A DNA stretch of 64,000 nucleotides from Cystobacter fuscus DSM 2262. Its GTDB lineage: Bacteria; Myxococcota; Myxococcia; Myxococcales; Myxococcaceae. This document shows positions 1 to 8,462 of this stretch, in pieces. Location of the stretch: positions 868,001-932,000 of the forward strand of contig NZ_ANAH02000001.1 of NCBI RefSeq assembly GCF_000335475.2. Reading direction: 5' to 3'. Made by a program: the position numbers and the translations under genes. The stretch's first letter is position 1. Each line of letters begins with the position of its first letter. The notes beneath the pieces are model-generated. The model saw nothing but the letters and a program-made list of their open reading frames with translations. It was not told where the DNA came from and did no database searches.

Positions 1-10
1 CCGCCCCCCC

Positions 11-367
11 GTGTTGGACCCCCGAGACCGCCGAGACCTGGCATGCCTGGGCCTGGTGGTCCTGGTGTACGGGCTCGCGTTGGCGCCGGTGCTCCACGCG
101 ACGGTGGGCCATGGCCACTCCCATTCCCGGCGCCAGGCCCCCGCGGCCCTGGAGGCGCGCGGCCACGAGCGGCAACCCGTCCTGGGCGCCGTGCAACACC
201 AGCACCCGGTGGGCTCCGTGGAGCACCTGCTCGCGCTGGCCGTGGCCCGCGTGGAGATACGCGCCCCCGCGGTCCGCTGGACGCCCCTGCGGTGGGAAGT
301 CTCCCGGGGGCCCTTGTCGCTGCCAGGTGAGCCACTCCGCCCGACGGCGATGCCGCAAGGCCCCTAG
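11..367 (+). CDS. His-rich single-pass membrane protein upstream of a TonB receptor
   Basis: A GTG-initiated frame of 118 codons. The N-terminus has one hydrophobic segment (about residues 10-29), followed at once by the His cluster ATVGHGHSHS and later QHQHP and EHLL. Short His-rich anchored proteins next to TonB-dependent receptors often handle metal ions, so a metal-related role is inferred, not shown. The receptor gene begins 33 bases after the stop on the same strand, which suggests co-transcription. The frame is open to the left edge, so the true start may lie outside the window. I recognise no named family. Confidence 0.6.
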   Translation: MLDPRDRRDLACLGLVVLVYGLALAPVLHATVGHGHSHSRRQAPAALEARGHERQPVLGAVQHQHPVGSVEHLLALAVARVEIRAPAVRWTPLRWEVSRGPLSLPGEPLRPTAMPQGP

Positions 368-400
368 TCCCGGCCCCCCTTTCTGAAGTCAGTCACAAGC

Positions 401-2581
401 GTGCGCCCCGCGAAGGCGGGAGCGTCAGGCATTGGTCTGTCCGAGCCCCCCGTGATTCCACTCTGTCTGTTGCTCTGTGCCTCCCTGTCCCCCTGGGACG
501 GTGGAGGAATGGAAGACGTCCCACCCTTGTCCGAGGAGCGGCGCGAAGAGGCGCCAGCTCCGCCCATCGAAGCGCCTCTCGAAGAGCCTCCCCCCGAGGA
601 GACGCCGCCCCCGCCCGCCGCGAACACCACGGTGCGCGCGGCGCGGCCGGCGCATGGCGCGTCCGAGCTCACGATCGACCGGGAGGTGATGGACGCGGCG
701 CCCCGCAGGGGCGCGGTGGACGTGCTGCGGCTGGTGCCGGGGCTCGTCGCCTCGCGGCATGGCGGCGAGGGCAAGGCCCAGCAGCTCTTCCTGCGCGGCT
801 TCGACGCGCTCCACGGACAGGACGTGGAGCTGAACGTGGGGGGCCTGCCCGTCAACGAGGTGAGCCACATCCACGCGCTGGGCTACGCGGACATGAACTT
901 CATCATCCCCGAGGTGGTGCGCGAGCTCCGGGTGACGGAGGGCTCCTACCGGGCCGCCCAGGGAGACTTCGCGGTGGCGGGCACGGTGCGGCTGGAGCTG
1001 GGGCTCGAGGAGCCCGGCGTGCTGCTGTCGGGGAGCCTGGGCCAGTACGGCCAGCACCGGGTGGTGGCCGCCTTCCGCCCGGGAGATGACGCGGAGACCT
1101 TCGCCGCGGTGGAGCTGGGCGAGGGCCAGGGCTTCGGACCGGGGCGGACCTTCGGACGGGCCTCCCTGCTCGCCCAGGCGGTGACGAGCGTGGAGACGGG
1201 CGCGGGCCGAATGCGGCTGCGAGCGCTCGCGGGCAGCTACACCACGCGCTTCGACTCCCCCGGCGTCGTGCGCGAGGACGACCTGCTCTCGGGCAAGAGC
1301 GGCTTCTTCGACGCCCCCTTCGCCCGGCAGGGTGGCGCGGCGACCCGGCACCAATTGCTGCTCGGCATGGAGCTGCCGCGGCAGGGCACGGCGCGCACGC
1401 TGCTGGAGGTCTTCGGTCTGCTGACGGATCTGCGCCTGCGCAACAACTTCACCGGCTTCCGGGTGGACGCGCGCGGGGACGGGCTGGAGCAGACGCATGA
1501 CGCGCGGACGCTGGGCGTGCGCGCGGAACACCGGCGGCACGTCGAGGTGCTCGGCGAGGACGTGGCGCTGGAGCTGGGCCTGGGCGCCCGGAGGGATGGC
1601 GCCACCCAGACCCAGCGCCGCTACCGGGAGACGGACGGCACCTTCTTCGCCAACGAGGTGGACGCGCAGTTCGTGCAGACGAACGCGTGGGGCTACGCGG
1701 AGGCGCGGCTCGTCCTGGGCGCCTGGAGCCTGATGCTCGGCGGCCGGGCGGACGCGTTGGGCGTGGAGGTGTTCGACACCCTCGCCTTCCAGGATCCCCG
1801 CTACACCGACGGCCAGGGCTACTCCCGCGGGGCCTTCGGCACGCACCTGGGCGCGAAGGCGGGGCTCGAGCTCGCCCTCGCCGAGTACTGGCGGCTGTTC
1901 GCCAACTACGGAGACGGCTTCCGCTCCCCGCAGGCCCGGAGCCTGTCGGAGGGCGAGCGCACCCCCTTCGTCTCGGTCCGCAGCGCGGAGCTGGGCGCCC
2001 GGCGGGAGGGAGAGCGGGTGGCGGCGCAGCTCAGCCTGTTCGGCTCGCAGGTGGAGGATGACGTCTTCTTCGACCACACGGTGGGCACCACGTCCTTCAC
2101 CGGCGAGACGGTACGCGCGGGGCTGTCGGCGGCGCTCCAGGCCCGCCCCCTTCCCGGAGTGCTCGCCGCGCTGAGCGCGACGGTGGCGCACGCGCGGGTG
2201 CTCGCGACGAACACCTTGCTGCCCTACTTCGCGCCCCTGGTGGCCCGGGGCGACTTGGGCTGGAACCGGACCGTGTCCGTAGGGGGACAGCCCCTGGCGC
2301 TCACCGCGGGACTCGGCATGACGCTCCTCGGGCCCAAGCCCCTGCCCTTCGACGAATACAGCCGCACGGTGTTCCTCGCGGACGTGCTCCTGGGCGCGCG
2401 GCTGCGCGGCGTGGCCCTGCGGCTCGAGGTGCAGAACGTCCTGGATGCGCGGTGGCGCGACGGCGAGTTCGTGTACGGCTCGCGCTTCGATCCCCAGGCG
2501 CCCGCGAGTCTCGTCCCCAGCCGACATTTCACCGCGGGGCCGCCACGAACGGCCTCGCTCACCCTGGAGGTCCATCTGTGA
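401..2581 (+). CDS. TonB-dependent outer-membrane receptor
   Basis: 726 residues with a GTG start. After a signal-like hydrophobic stretch (VIPLCLLLCASLS, about 18-30) comes a Pro/Glu-rich linker, then a plug domain: DVLRLVPGLVASRHGGEGKA, FLRGFDALHGQDVELNVGG and the segment around VSHIHALGYADMNFIIPE. The rest is a long beta-strand barrel ending in a hydrophobic final strand (ASLTLEVHL). Such receptors import scarce ligands across the outer membrane using TonB energy. The ligand is unknown; the His-rich gene before it and two lipoproteins after it make a metal complex plausible. The stop codon overlaps the next start (GTGA), so the genes are translationally coupled. Confidence 0.93.
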   Translation: MRPAKAGASGIGLSEPPVIPLCLLLCASLSPWDGGGMEDVPPLSEERREEAPAPPIEAPLEEPPPEETPPPPAANTTVRAARPAHGASELTIDREVMDAAPRRGAVDVLRLVPGLVASRHGGEGKAQQLFLRGFDALHGQDVELNVGGLPVNEVSHIHALGYADMNFIIPEVVRELRVTEGSYRAAQGDFAVAGTVRLELGLEEPGVLLSGSLGQYGQHRVVAAFRPGDDAETFAAVELGEGQGFGPGRTFGRASLLAQAVTSVETGAGRMRLRALAGSYTTRFDSPGVVREDDLLSGKSGFFDAPFARQGGAATRHQLLLGMELPRQGTARTLLEVFGLLTDLRLRNNFTGFRVDARGDGLEQTHDARTLGVRAEHRRHVEVLGEDVALELGLGARRDGATQTQRRYRETDGTFFANEVDAQFVQTNAWGYAEARLVLGAWSLMLGGRADALGVEVFDTLAFQDPRYTDGQGYSRGAFGTHLGAKAGLELALAEYWRLFANYGDGFRSPQARSLSEGERTPFVSVRSAELGARREGERVAAQLSLFGSQVEDDVFFDHTVGTTSFTGETVRAGLSAALQARPLPGVLAALSATVAHARVLATNTLLPYFAPLVARGDLGWNRTVSVGGQPLALTAGLGMTLLGPKPLPFDEYSRTVFLADVLLGARLRGVALRLEVQNVLDARWRDGEFVYGSRFDPQAPASLVPSRHFTAGPPRTASLTLEVHL

Positions 2582-3339
2582 AACGCGTGTCCCTTCCCCA
2601 TGCGCTGCTCCTGCTCGTGTTCCTGGCGAGCTGTGGCACGGGAGCCCAACGGCGCACCTTCCCCGTGGAGATGACGCTCCAACCGATGACGGGCCCGAAC
2701 GAGCGGGGCTGGACGGTGACCCCGGAGGCCCTCCATGTCTCCGTGGGCCCCGTGCGCTTCTACGAGGGGCACGTGCTGCTCTCCCGCCGCGCGCCCCGCT
2801 TCGATCCCTTCCTCTTGCTGGGCGGCACGGCCTGGGCCCACCCGGGGCACTACCTCCCCGGCGACGCAATGGGCGAGGTCCTGAGCACCACGGTGGTGGA
2901 CCTGCTGGCGGCCTCTCCCACGGTGCTCGGCGCGGCCAACGCGGTGACGGGAGACTACGGCTCCATGGAGCTGACGCTGCCGGTTCCCCCGGCGACGGGT
3001 GACGCGCAGGCGCCCCTGGGAGGCCACGCGGTGCGCGTGCGCGGCACGGCGACGCACACGGATGGACGGCGGGTGCGCTTCGACGCGGCCCTGGACCTGC
3101 CCAAGCCCATCGAGGGCATCCGCTTCGAGCGGGCACTGGCCGAGGAGGTGGGCCGGGTGCGCATCACCGTCGACTTGAACACGTGGTTGGGCCGGATCGA
3201 CTTCGCCACGGTGTCCCCCACGGATGCCGGAGGCGTGTCCACGTTCCCCGCCGGTAGCCAGGCGATGAACGCCCTGGTGCGAGGCGTGGAGGACACGGGT
3301 GCCTACGTCGTGACGTGGGTGGAAGGAGCAACGCAATGA
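2578..3339 (+). CDS. lipoprotein coupled to the TonB receptor
   Basis: 253 residues. I chose the GTG at 2578 because it overlaps the receptor stop by four bases and gives a clean lipoprotein signal (MKRVSLPHALLLLVFLASCG; lipid-bearing Cys at 19). The longer in-frame extension lies inside the receptor gene. The mature part is mainly beta, with FPVEMTLQPMTG near the start and a WAHPGHY motif that could hold a metal. The next gene overlaps by ATGA, so this is the middle of a tight operon. Probably a periplasm-facing partner of the receptor; family not recognised. Confidence 0.85.
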   Translation: MKRVSLPHALLLLVFLASCGTGAQRRTFPVEMTLQPMTGPNERGWTVTPEALHVSVGPVRFYEGHVLLSRRAPRFDPFLLLGGTAWAHPGHYLPGDAMGEVLSTTVVDLLAASPTVLGAANAVTGDYGSMELTLPVPPATGDAQAPLGGHAVRVRGTATHTDGRRVRFDAALDLPKPIEGIRFERALAEEVGRVRITVDLNTWLGRIDFATVSPTDAGGVSTFPAGSQAMNALVRGVEDTGAYVVTWVEGATQ

Positions 3340-4163
3340 AGAAGCTGATGCTGGGATTGGGCTTGCTGGGGCTGGCGTCGTGCGGTGGGGGCTCGGGAGA
3401 CCTGACCATCACCACCTACGGGGAGGACTACATCGAGAAGGAAATCCCCGCGACGGCGTTCGCGGACGGCTGGTCGGTGAAGTTCTCCAAGTTCCTGGTC
3501 ACCGTCGGCGAGGTGAAGGTGGCCTCCCACGATGGAAAGGTGGCCGCGGAGTCCATGGGGGCCAGGGTCTTCGACGTGCACAAGCCCGGCCCCGTGACGG
3601 TGCAGAGCTTCACCGGACTGCCGGCGGCGGACTGGGACACGGTGAGCTATGCCATCGCCCCGTCGACGAGCGCGGAGGCGGGCAACGCGAGCGCCGAGGA
3701 CGTGGAGCTGATGAAGACGAACGGCTGGTCCGTGTTCGTGGAGGGCGTGGCGACGAAAGGGACGGAGACGAAGCGGTTCGGGTGGGGTTTCCCGACCAAC
3801 ACGCTCTACGAGAAGTGCGAGCACCCGGACCTCGGCGCGGGCGTGACCGTGCCCAACGGCGGTGAGGAGATGTTGCAGTTCACCATCCACGGGGACCACC
3901 TGTTCTTCGATGACCTCCAGTCGTCGGACGCGAAGATGCGCTTCGACGCGCTCGCCGCCGCCGACAAGGTGGGCATCATCGGCGCGGACGGGCAGATCAC
4001 CCTCGAGGAGCTGGCGCAGGTGGACCTGACGCAACTGCCCCCGGACCAGTACAACACCGGCGGTGCCTCGAAGGTGCGCAACCTGCGCGACTTCGTCACC
4101 GCCCTGGTCCGCACGGTGGGTCACTACCGAGGCCAGGGCGAGTGCGCGCCGCGCGTGCGCTGA
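3336..4163 (+). CDS. second lipoprotein of the TonB receptor operon
   Basis: 275 residues. The start is the ATG inside the ATGA overlap with the preceding gene. Signal peptide MKKLMLGLGLLGLASCGGG has a lipobox LASC (Cys at 16). The mature protein contains FADGWSVKFSKFLVTVGEV, FGWGFPTNTLYEKCEHPD and IHGDHLFFDDL. His, Asp and Cys in these motifs could bind a metal, but that is inference. It closes the operon: 74 bases and a hairpin separate it from the fructokinase gene. I do not recognise a named family. Confidence 0.83.
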   Translation: MKKLMLGLGLLGLASCGGGSGDLTITTYGEDYIEKEIPATAFADGWSVKFSKFLVTVGEVKVASHDGKVAAESMGARVFDVHKPGPVTVQSFTGLPAADWDTVSYAIAPSTSAEAGNASAEDVELMKTNGWSVFVEGVATKGTETKRFGWGFPTNTLYEKCEHPDLGAGVTVPNGGEEMLQFTIHGDHLFFDDLQSSDAKMRFDALAAADKVGIIGADGQITLEELAQVDLTQLPPDQYNTGGASKVRNLRDFVTALVRTVGHYRGQGECAPRVR

Positions 4164-4194
4164 ACGCCCGGGGCCACCTCCCTGTGGAATGCCG

Positions 4195-4216
4195 CCCCCT
4201 CACGAGGTAGAGGGGG
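4195..4216. terminator. hairpin between lipoprotein and fructokinase genes
   Basis: Perfect 7-base arms CCCCCTC and GAGGGGG around an 8-base loop, 32 bases after the lipoprotein stop. There is no U-tract. It may end the TonB operon or act in the leader of the next gene, whose AGGAGG ribosome site follows at about 4227. Confidence 0.4.
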
Positions 4217-4237
4217 AGGCGTGACCAGGAGGTCGCC

Positions 4238-5149
4238 GTGAAGACACTGTTGGGTGGCATCGAGGCGGGAGGCACCAAGTTCGTATGCGCCGTGGGGACG
4301 GGCCCGGACGACATCCGGGCGCTCGTGCGCATCCCCACCACGACCCCCGAGGCCACTATCGGCCAGGCCCTGGCCTTCTTCCAGGAGCAGACGCGCCAGC
4401 ACGGCCCCCTGGCCGCCCTGGGCATCGCGTCCTTCGGCCCGGTGGAACTGCATCCGGACTCGCCGGCGTACGGCTTCATCACCTCCACGCCCAAGCCGGG
4501 CTGGAGGAACGCCGACCTGGCCGGTCCATTCCGCCGTGCCCTGGACATCCCCGTCGGCTTCGACACCGACGTGAATGGCGCGGCCCTGGGCGAGAAACAG
4601 TGGGGCGCGGCCCAGGGGCTCGACACGTTCATCTACCTCACCGTCGGCACGGGCATTGGCGGAGGAGCGCTCATCAACGGCCGGTTGTTGCACGGCCTGC
4701 TCCATCCGGAGATGGGCCACTTCCGCCCGCCCCGCGACGCGAAGGCGGATCCCTTCCCTGGCTGCTGCCCCTACCATGGCGACTGCTTCGAGGGGCTCGC
4801 GTCCGGTCCCGCCCTGGAGAAGCGCTGGGGCCAGCCCGCCGAGTCCCTGCCTCCGGAGCACCCGGCCTGGGCGCTCGAGGCGCACTACATCGCGCAGGCC
4901 CTCGCCAACTACGTCTGCGTCCTCTCCCCCCAGCGCCTCATCCTCGGCGGAGGGGTGATGGCCCAGGGGCACCTCTTCCCGCGGGTGCGCGCCGAGGTGC
5001 TCCGCCTGCTCAACGGCTACATCCAGGCGCCTGCCCTGCTCGAGCACCTGGACTCGTACATCGTGCCCCCGGGGCTGGGAGACCGCGCCGGGGTGCTGGG
5101 CGCCCTCGCCCTCGCCCTGGACGCGGCGCGTCCGGGGCGGGGCGGCTGA
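4238..5149 (+). CDS. ROK-family fructokinase
   Basis: 303 residues with a GTG start and an AGGAGG ribosome site six bases before it. Sugar-kinase ATP motif [15 protein letters not shown] lies at the N-terminus, followed by [26 protein letters not shown] and the zinc-site block GCCPYHGDC with [10 protein letters not shown], typical of ROK fructokinases. It should phosphorylate fructose to fructose-6-phosphate in the cytoplasm. It converges on the sugar-binding lipoprotein gene with four bases between stop codons. A GH32 fructan hydrolase further along the window could supply its substrate, though the two genes are about 20 kb apart. Confidence 0.92.
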   Translation: MKTLLGGIEAGGTKFVCAVGTGPDDIRALVRIPTTTPEATIGQALAFFQEQTRQHGPLAALGIASFGPVELHPDSPAYGFITSTPKPGWRNADLAGPFRRALDIPVGFDTDVNGAALGEKQWGAAQGLDTFIYLTVGTGIGGGALINGRLLHGLLHPEMGHFRPPRDAKADPFPGCCPYHGDCFEGLASGPALEKRWGQPAESLPPEHPAWALEAHYIAQALANYVCVLSPQRLILGGGVMAQGHLFPRVRAEVLRLLNGYIQAPALLEHLDSYIVPPGLGDRAGVLGALALALDAARPGRGG

Positions 5150-5153
5150 AGCC

Positions 5154-6302
5154 TCAGGGCTGGAGCTGCGCGGACGCGCAGGCGGCCGCGTAGGCGCCCT
5201 CGCAGATCTGCGCGGGCGTCCAGAAGCCGTCGGCGACGACGGTGCTCTTCACGTTGTCCTTGGTGACGACCTGGGCGGGCAGGAGGATGGACGGCACGTC
5301 CTTCATGCCGTTGTTCACCTTGCCATTGATCCGGCCCGCCGGGGGCTGGCCCGTGCGCAGCAGCGCCACGGCGACCTCGGCGGCGATCTCTCCCTCCGTC
5401 TTGATGGCCTTGTAGACGGTCATGTACTGATCGCCGGTGAGGATGCGCTGGATGGCGGCCAGTTCCGCGTCCTGGCCGGTGACGGGCGGCAGCGGATTGA
5501 GGCCCGCCGCCTTCATCGCCGCGATGGCGCCGCCGGCCGTTCCATCATTGGCCGCGTACACGCCCGCGATGTTCTCCTTGCCGAGCCGGGTGATGGCCTG
5601 CTCCATCTGCTGCTGCGCCTTGTCCGGGCTCCAGTCCGGGGTGTCGTACTCGGCGCCGACCTTCAGGCCGCTGCCGTCGATGACGCTGTGCGAGCCCTTC
5701 TTGTAGAGCGTCGCGTTGTTGTCCGTGGGCGAGCCGTGGATCATCACGATGGAGCCCGAGCCCTTGCCGTCCGCCTTCAGCTTGTCCGCCAGGGCCTGAC
5801 CCTGGAGCTTGCCCACCTGCTCGTTGTCGAAGGAGATGTAGTAGTCCACGTCCGCGTTGAGGATGAGGCGCTCGTAGCTGAGCACCGCCACCTTCGACTG
5901 ACGGGCGCGCGCGACGATGGCCGCCGAGGAGGCCGAGTCCACCGGATCCAACACGAGCACCTTCGCCCCGTTGGTCAGGGCCGCCTCGGCCTGGTTCTGC
6001 TGCTTGGCGGCGTCCTGGTCGGCGTTGCTGTAGAGGATCTCGCAGTCCGGACACAGCTCGCGCACCTTGCGCTCGAAGTGCGGACGGTCATGGGTCTCAT
6101 AGCGCGCCGTCTTCGACTCGGGCAGCAGCAGGGCGATCTTCCCGCCCGAGGCCGCGGCGGCGGGAGCTTCGCCCTCTTTCTGGGCCGTGGCGGGAGTGCC
6201 CTTGGCCTCCGGGTTGTCGCGCTTGCAGGCGGGGGCCACGAGCAACAGCGCGGCGAGCATTCCGGCGGTGCGAATCGGGGACGACGATGAATGCATGTGC
6301 AT
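5154..6302 (-). CDS. XylF-like sugar ABC transporter substrate-binding lipoprotein
   Basis: 382 residues. Lipoprotein signal with AALLLVAPAC and an Ala/Gly linker precedes a periplasmic-binding-protein fold: KIALLLPESKTARYETHDRP, YSNADQDAAKQQNQAEAAL, VLVLDPVDS, GVYAANDGTAGGAIAAM, VTGQDAELAAIQRI. The pattern matches D-xylose/ribose binding proteins (PBP type 1). It captures a monosaccharide in the periplasm for an ABC importer, but no ATPase or permease gene lies beside it, so its partners must be elsewhere. In-frame Met at residues 1, 3 and 15 leave the exact start open. Confidence 0.9.
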   Translation of the reverse strand: MHMHSSSSPIRTAGMLAALLLVAPACKRDNPEAKGTPATAQKEGEAPAAAASGGKIALLLPESKTARYETHDRPHFERKVRELCPDCEILYSNADQDAAKQQNQAEAALTNGAKVLVLDPVDSASSAAIVARARQSKVAVLSYERLILNADVDYYISFDNEQVGKLQGQALADKLKADGKGSGSIVMIHGSPTDNNATLYKKGSHSVIDGSGLKVGAEYDTPDWSPDKAQQQMEQAITRLGKENIAGVYAANDGTAGGAIAAMKAAGLNPLPPVTGQDAELAAIQRILTGDQYMTVYKAIKTEGEIAAEVAVALLRTGQPPAGRINGKVNNGMKDVPSILLPAQVVTKDNVKSTVVADGFWTPAQICEGAYAAACASAQLQP

Positions 6303-6401
6303 CCGTCCTTCTTCAGAGGAGAAGATCTCCTCGGGGGGTAAGGAGCGGCATCCTGGCGCCGTCCCGGAAGGGACGACAAGTTTTCGAGTGAGGCCCCCGC
6401 A

Positions 6402-6425
6402 CCGCCTCTCGGGGAGAGGAGGCGG
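6402..6425 (-). terminator. hairpin downstream of the methyltransferase gene
   Basis: Arms CCGCCTC and GAGGCGG with a 10-base loop, 37 bases past the methyltransferase stop. There is no clear U-tract, so termination is likely but not certain. Confidence 0.4.
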
Positions 6426-6461
6426 CCGGGAAAATTCTGACGAGGGTGCGTCCCGGACTGT

Positions 6462-7193
6462 CTACCTGCGGCCAGTCAGGGCCACGAGCAGCGGATTCTC
6501 CCGGTACTCCCTCCAGAACTCCGCGCCGAACTTCTCCACCGCCTCGGGAGGAATCTCGAAGTGCCGCCACTCGAGCTGCCGGAAGCCGGCCTGCGTCATG
6601 GCCCACTCATAGGTGGAAGTGGACCAGCGGAAGTATTCGATGTCCGCGGGGGGAACCGAGTGGAAGCGCGCCTGGGCCACGTGGCGCTCCCCTTCGAGCC
6701 GCTCACCGAGCACCTCGAAGCCATACTTTCCCCAGTGGCCCTTCTCCAGCACGAAGTCCGGATCGATGGTGAAGGCGATGAAGCGCCCGCCCTGCACGAG
6801 ATTGGAATAGGCCCCGCGGCACATGCTCAGCAGCTCGTCACGGGTGCTCGCGTAGTTGAGCAGGTAGATGGCCGTCACCACGTTGAACTCTCCCAACTGG
6901 GGGAGCTGGGCGGCATTGGCGACCTGGTATTGGATGCCCTGCCGATGCTCCTGCTCCCGCTGCCGGGCGATCGCCACCATCTCCGGGGAGACGTCCACCC
7001 CGATGACGTTCTCGGCCCCCTGTTTTTTCAACAACCGCGTGTAGTAGCCGGCGCCGCAGGCCAGATCCAAGGCCCGCTGGCCGTGCAGCTCCCCCACGAG
7101 CTTCAAGAACGTATGACGCTCCGGGATGGGCAGGGCCGCCGTGTCCTTGAATTGCTCGTACTTGTTGCCCACGGTGTCGTATTGCTCCGCCAT
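6462..7193 (-). CDS. class I SAM-dependent methyltransferase
   Basis: 243 residues from the ATG at 7193, which has a GGGGAG site eight bases upstream; the ten-residue extension in frame is not needed. SAM-binding motif I is ALDLACGAGYYTRLL, motif II VIGVDVSPEMVAIAR, and the later block FNVVTAIYLLNYA matches motif IV. It belongs with small-molecule methyltransferases of the UbiE/Methyltransf_25 type; the substrate cannot be told. It is divergent from the kinase-like gene at 7268, with 74 bases between starts. Confidence 0.9.
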   Translation of the reverse strand: MAEQYDTVGNKYEQFKDTAALPIPERHTFLKLVGELHGQRALDLACGAGYYTRLLKKQGAENVIGVDVSPEMVAIARQREQEHRQGIQYQVANAAQLPQLGEFNVVTAIYLLNYASTRDELLSMCRGAYSNLVQGGRFIAFTIDPDFVLEKGHWGKYGFEVLGERLEGERHVAQARFHSVPPADIEYFRWSTSTYEWAMTQAGFRQLEWRHFEIPPEAVEKFGAEFWREYRENPLLVALTGRR

Positions 7194-7267
7194 GTCGCAT
7201 GCTCCCCACGGACGCCCCTGCATGGGGTGGAATCCGCGCGAGCCATTCTGCCCTGGAACCCACTCGA

Positions 7268-8368
7268 ATGACCCTGGAAGAAGAAAGACAACACGCCCAG
7301 CTTTCCTTCCTCGCCAGCGGCCAGCCGCTCGAGGTGGGCAGTCGTTCCACCCTGCCCTTGCCCCTGGAAACCCTGGTGGCCACCACGGCCCAGGACGCGC
7401 ACGTGGTGCAAGCCATCGAGTCCGGACTGACCGCCTCCGTCTATCGGCTCCAGACGGGCGGCCAGCATTGGACGCTCAAACGCAAGCGGCCCGAGAGCCG
7501 GGTGAAGAACGTGGATGGACAGACCTCGTTCCTCAACGAGGTCCAGCGCCGGAGAGACTTCACTGAACTCAAACGCGATGCGTCAAGCGCGCCACTCTTC
7601 ACGCATATCGTCGAGACGCACTACGCCTCCCTGCTCGAGGGGGTGATCCTCTCGCCCTGGATCGAGGGCGAGCGGCTCCAGCACTACGACGGACGGGTCT
7701 ACGAGCAGCTCTTCGGCACCATCGTGAACCTGGAGCTGAATGGCTTCTTCGAGTGGGACTTCTGCCCGGGCAACGTCCTGGATGACGGCGAGCGGGTGAC
7801 GCTCTTCGACTTCGGCTACATGTACCGGTTCGAGCCGCGCCAGCACTACAACAACAACGGGCTCGCGACGCCCCTGTTCCATGGCATCGAGCGCTTCGAG
7901 ACGCGCAACTTCTTCGACCACCTCCTGCGCAATCCCCAGGGCCTGGACGAGCGACAGCTCCTGTCCGCATACCGGGAGGAGAAGACGTACGCGCTCAGGC
8001 ACTACGAGGACAAGCGAGCGCGGCTGGAGGCCATGGGCACCGGGGAACACGTGCTGTCCTGGCAGCGAGGCATCAACGAGCGCTGGCAGCGGGCCTTGAG
8101 GGGTGACGAGGACTTGCGGCGCCTGTACCTCGTCGAGGGTTTCCGCTCCCACGTGCTGGACCTGTTCGATGACCTGCACGGCCAATCCTGCACGCCGACC
8201 ACCGTCCAGCGGGCCGATTGGGCCCTGGGCGCCCTCCGGGAACACTTCACCCTGCTGCGTGAGGAGCAGGGGTTCTTCTTCGGGGACGAGGCGCTGACCC
8301 AGCCAGAGTTGCTGCGCAAGTACGAGCAACTCCGGGAGAAGGCCCTGGAATACCAACTGCGGCCCTGA
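7268..8368 (+). CDS. protein-kinase-fold phosphotransferase-like protein
   Basis: 366 residues from the ATG at 7268 (MTLEEERQHAQ). Kinase-fold marks are visible: SGLTASVYRL as a glycine-poor nucleotide loop, WTLKRKRPES with candidate ATP lysines, EWDFCPGNVL as the catalytic loop (Asp and Asn spaced as in aminoglycoside-phosphotransferase/lipopolysaccharide kinases) and TLFDFGYMYRF as the DFG metal site. The C-terminal half is helical. Its substrate is unknown. A typical Ser/Thr kinase gene starts 94 bases downstream on the same strand, so the two may work together. Confidence 0.75.
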   Translation: MTLEEERQHAQLSFLASGQPLEVGSRSTLPLPLETLVATTAQDAHVVQAIESGLTASVYRLQTGGQHWTLKRKRPESRVKNVDGQTSFLNEVQRRRDFTELKRDASSAPLFTHIVETHYASLLEGVILSPWIEGERLQHYDGRVYEQLFGTIVNLELNGFFEWDFCPGNVLDDGERVTLFDFGYMYRFEPRQHYNNNGLATPLFHGIERFETRNFFDHLLRNPQGLDERQLLSAYREEKTYALRHYEDKRARLEAMGTGEHVLSWQRGINERWQRALRGDEDLRRLYLVEGFRSHVLDLFDDLHGQSCTPTTVQRADWALGALREHFTLLREEQGFFFGDEALTQPELLRKYEQLREKALEYQLRP

Positions 8369-8462
8369 CCCGACGAGTTGCCACCCTGTCCGAGAAGTTG
8401 GACCCGAGAGGGAGTCTCACCAGGTAGGTATGCGCCCCGCGGAGCTGCTAGCGTGTGGCGCC

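Noticed and set aside
425-3136. 903-codon minus-strand frame across the TonB receptor
   Set aside because: Antisense shadow crossing two well supported genes.
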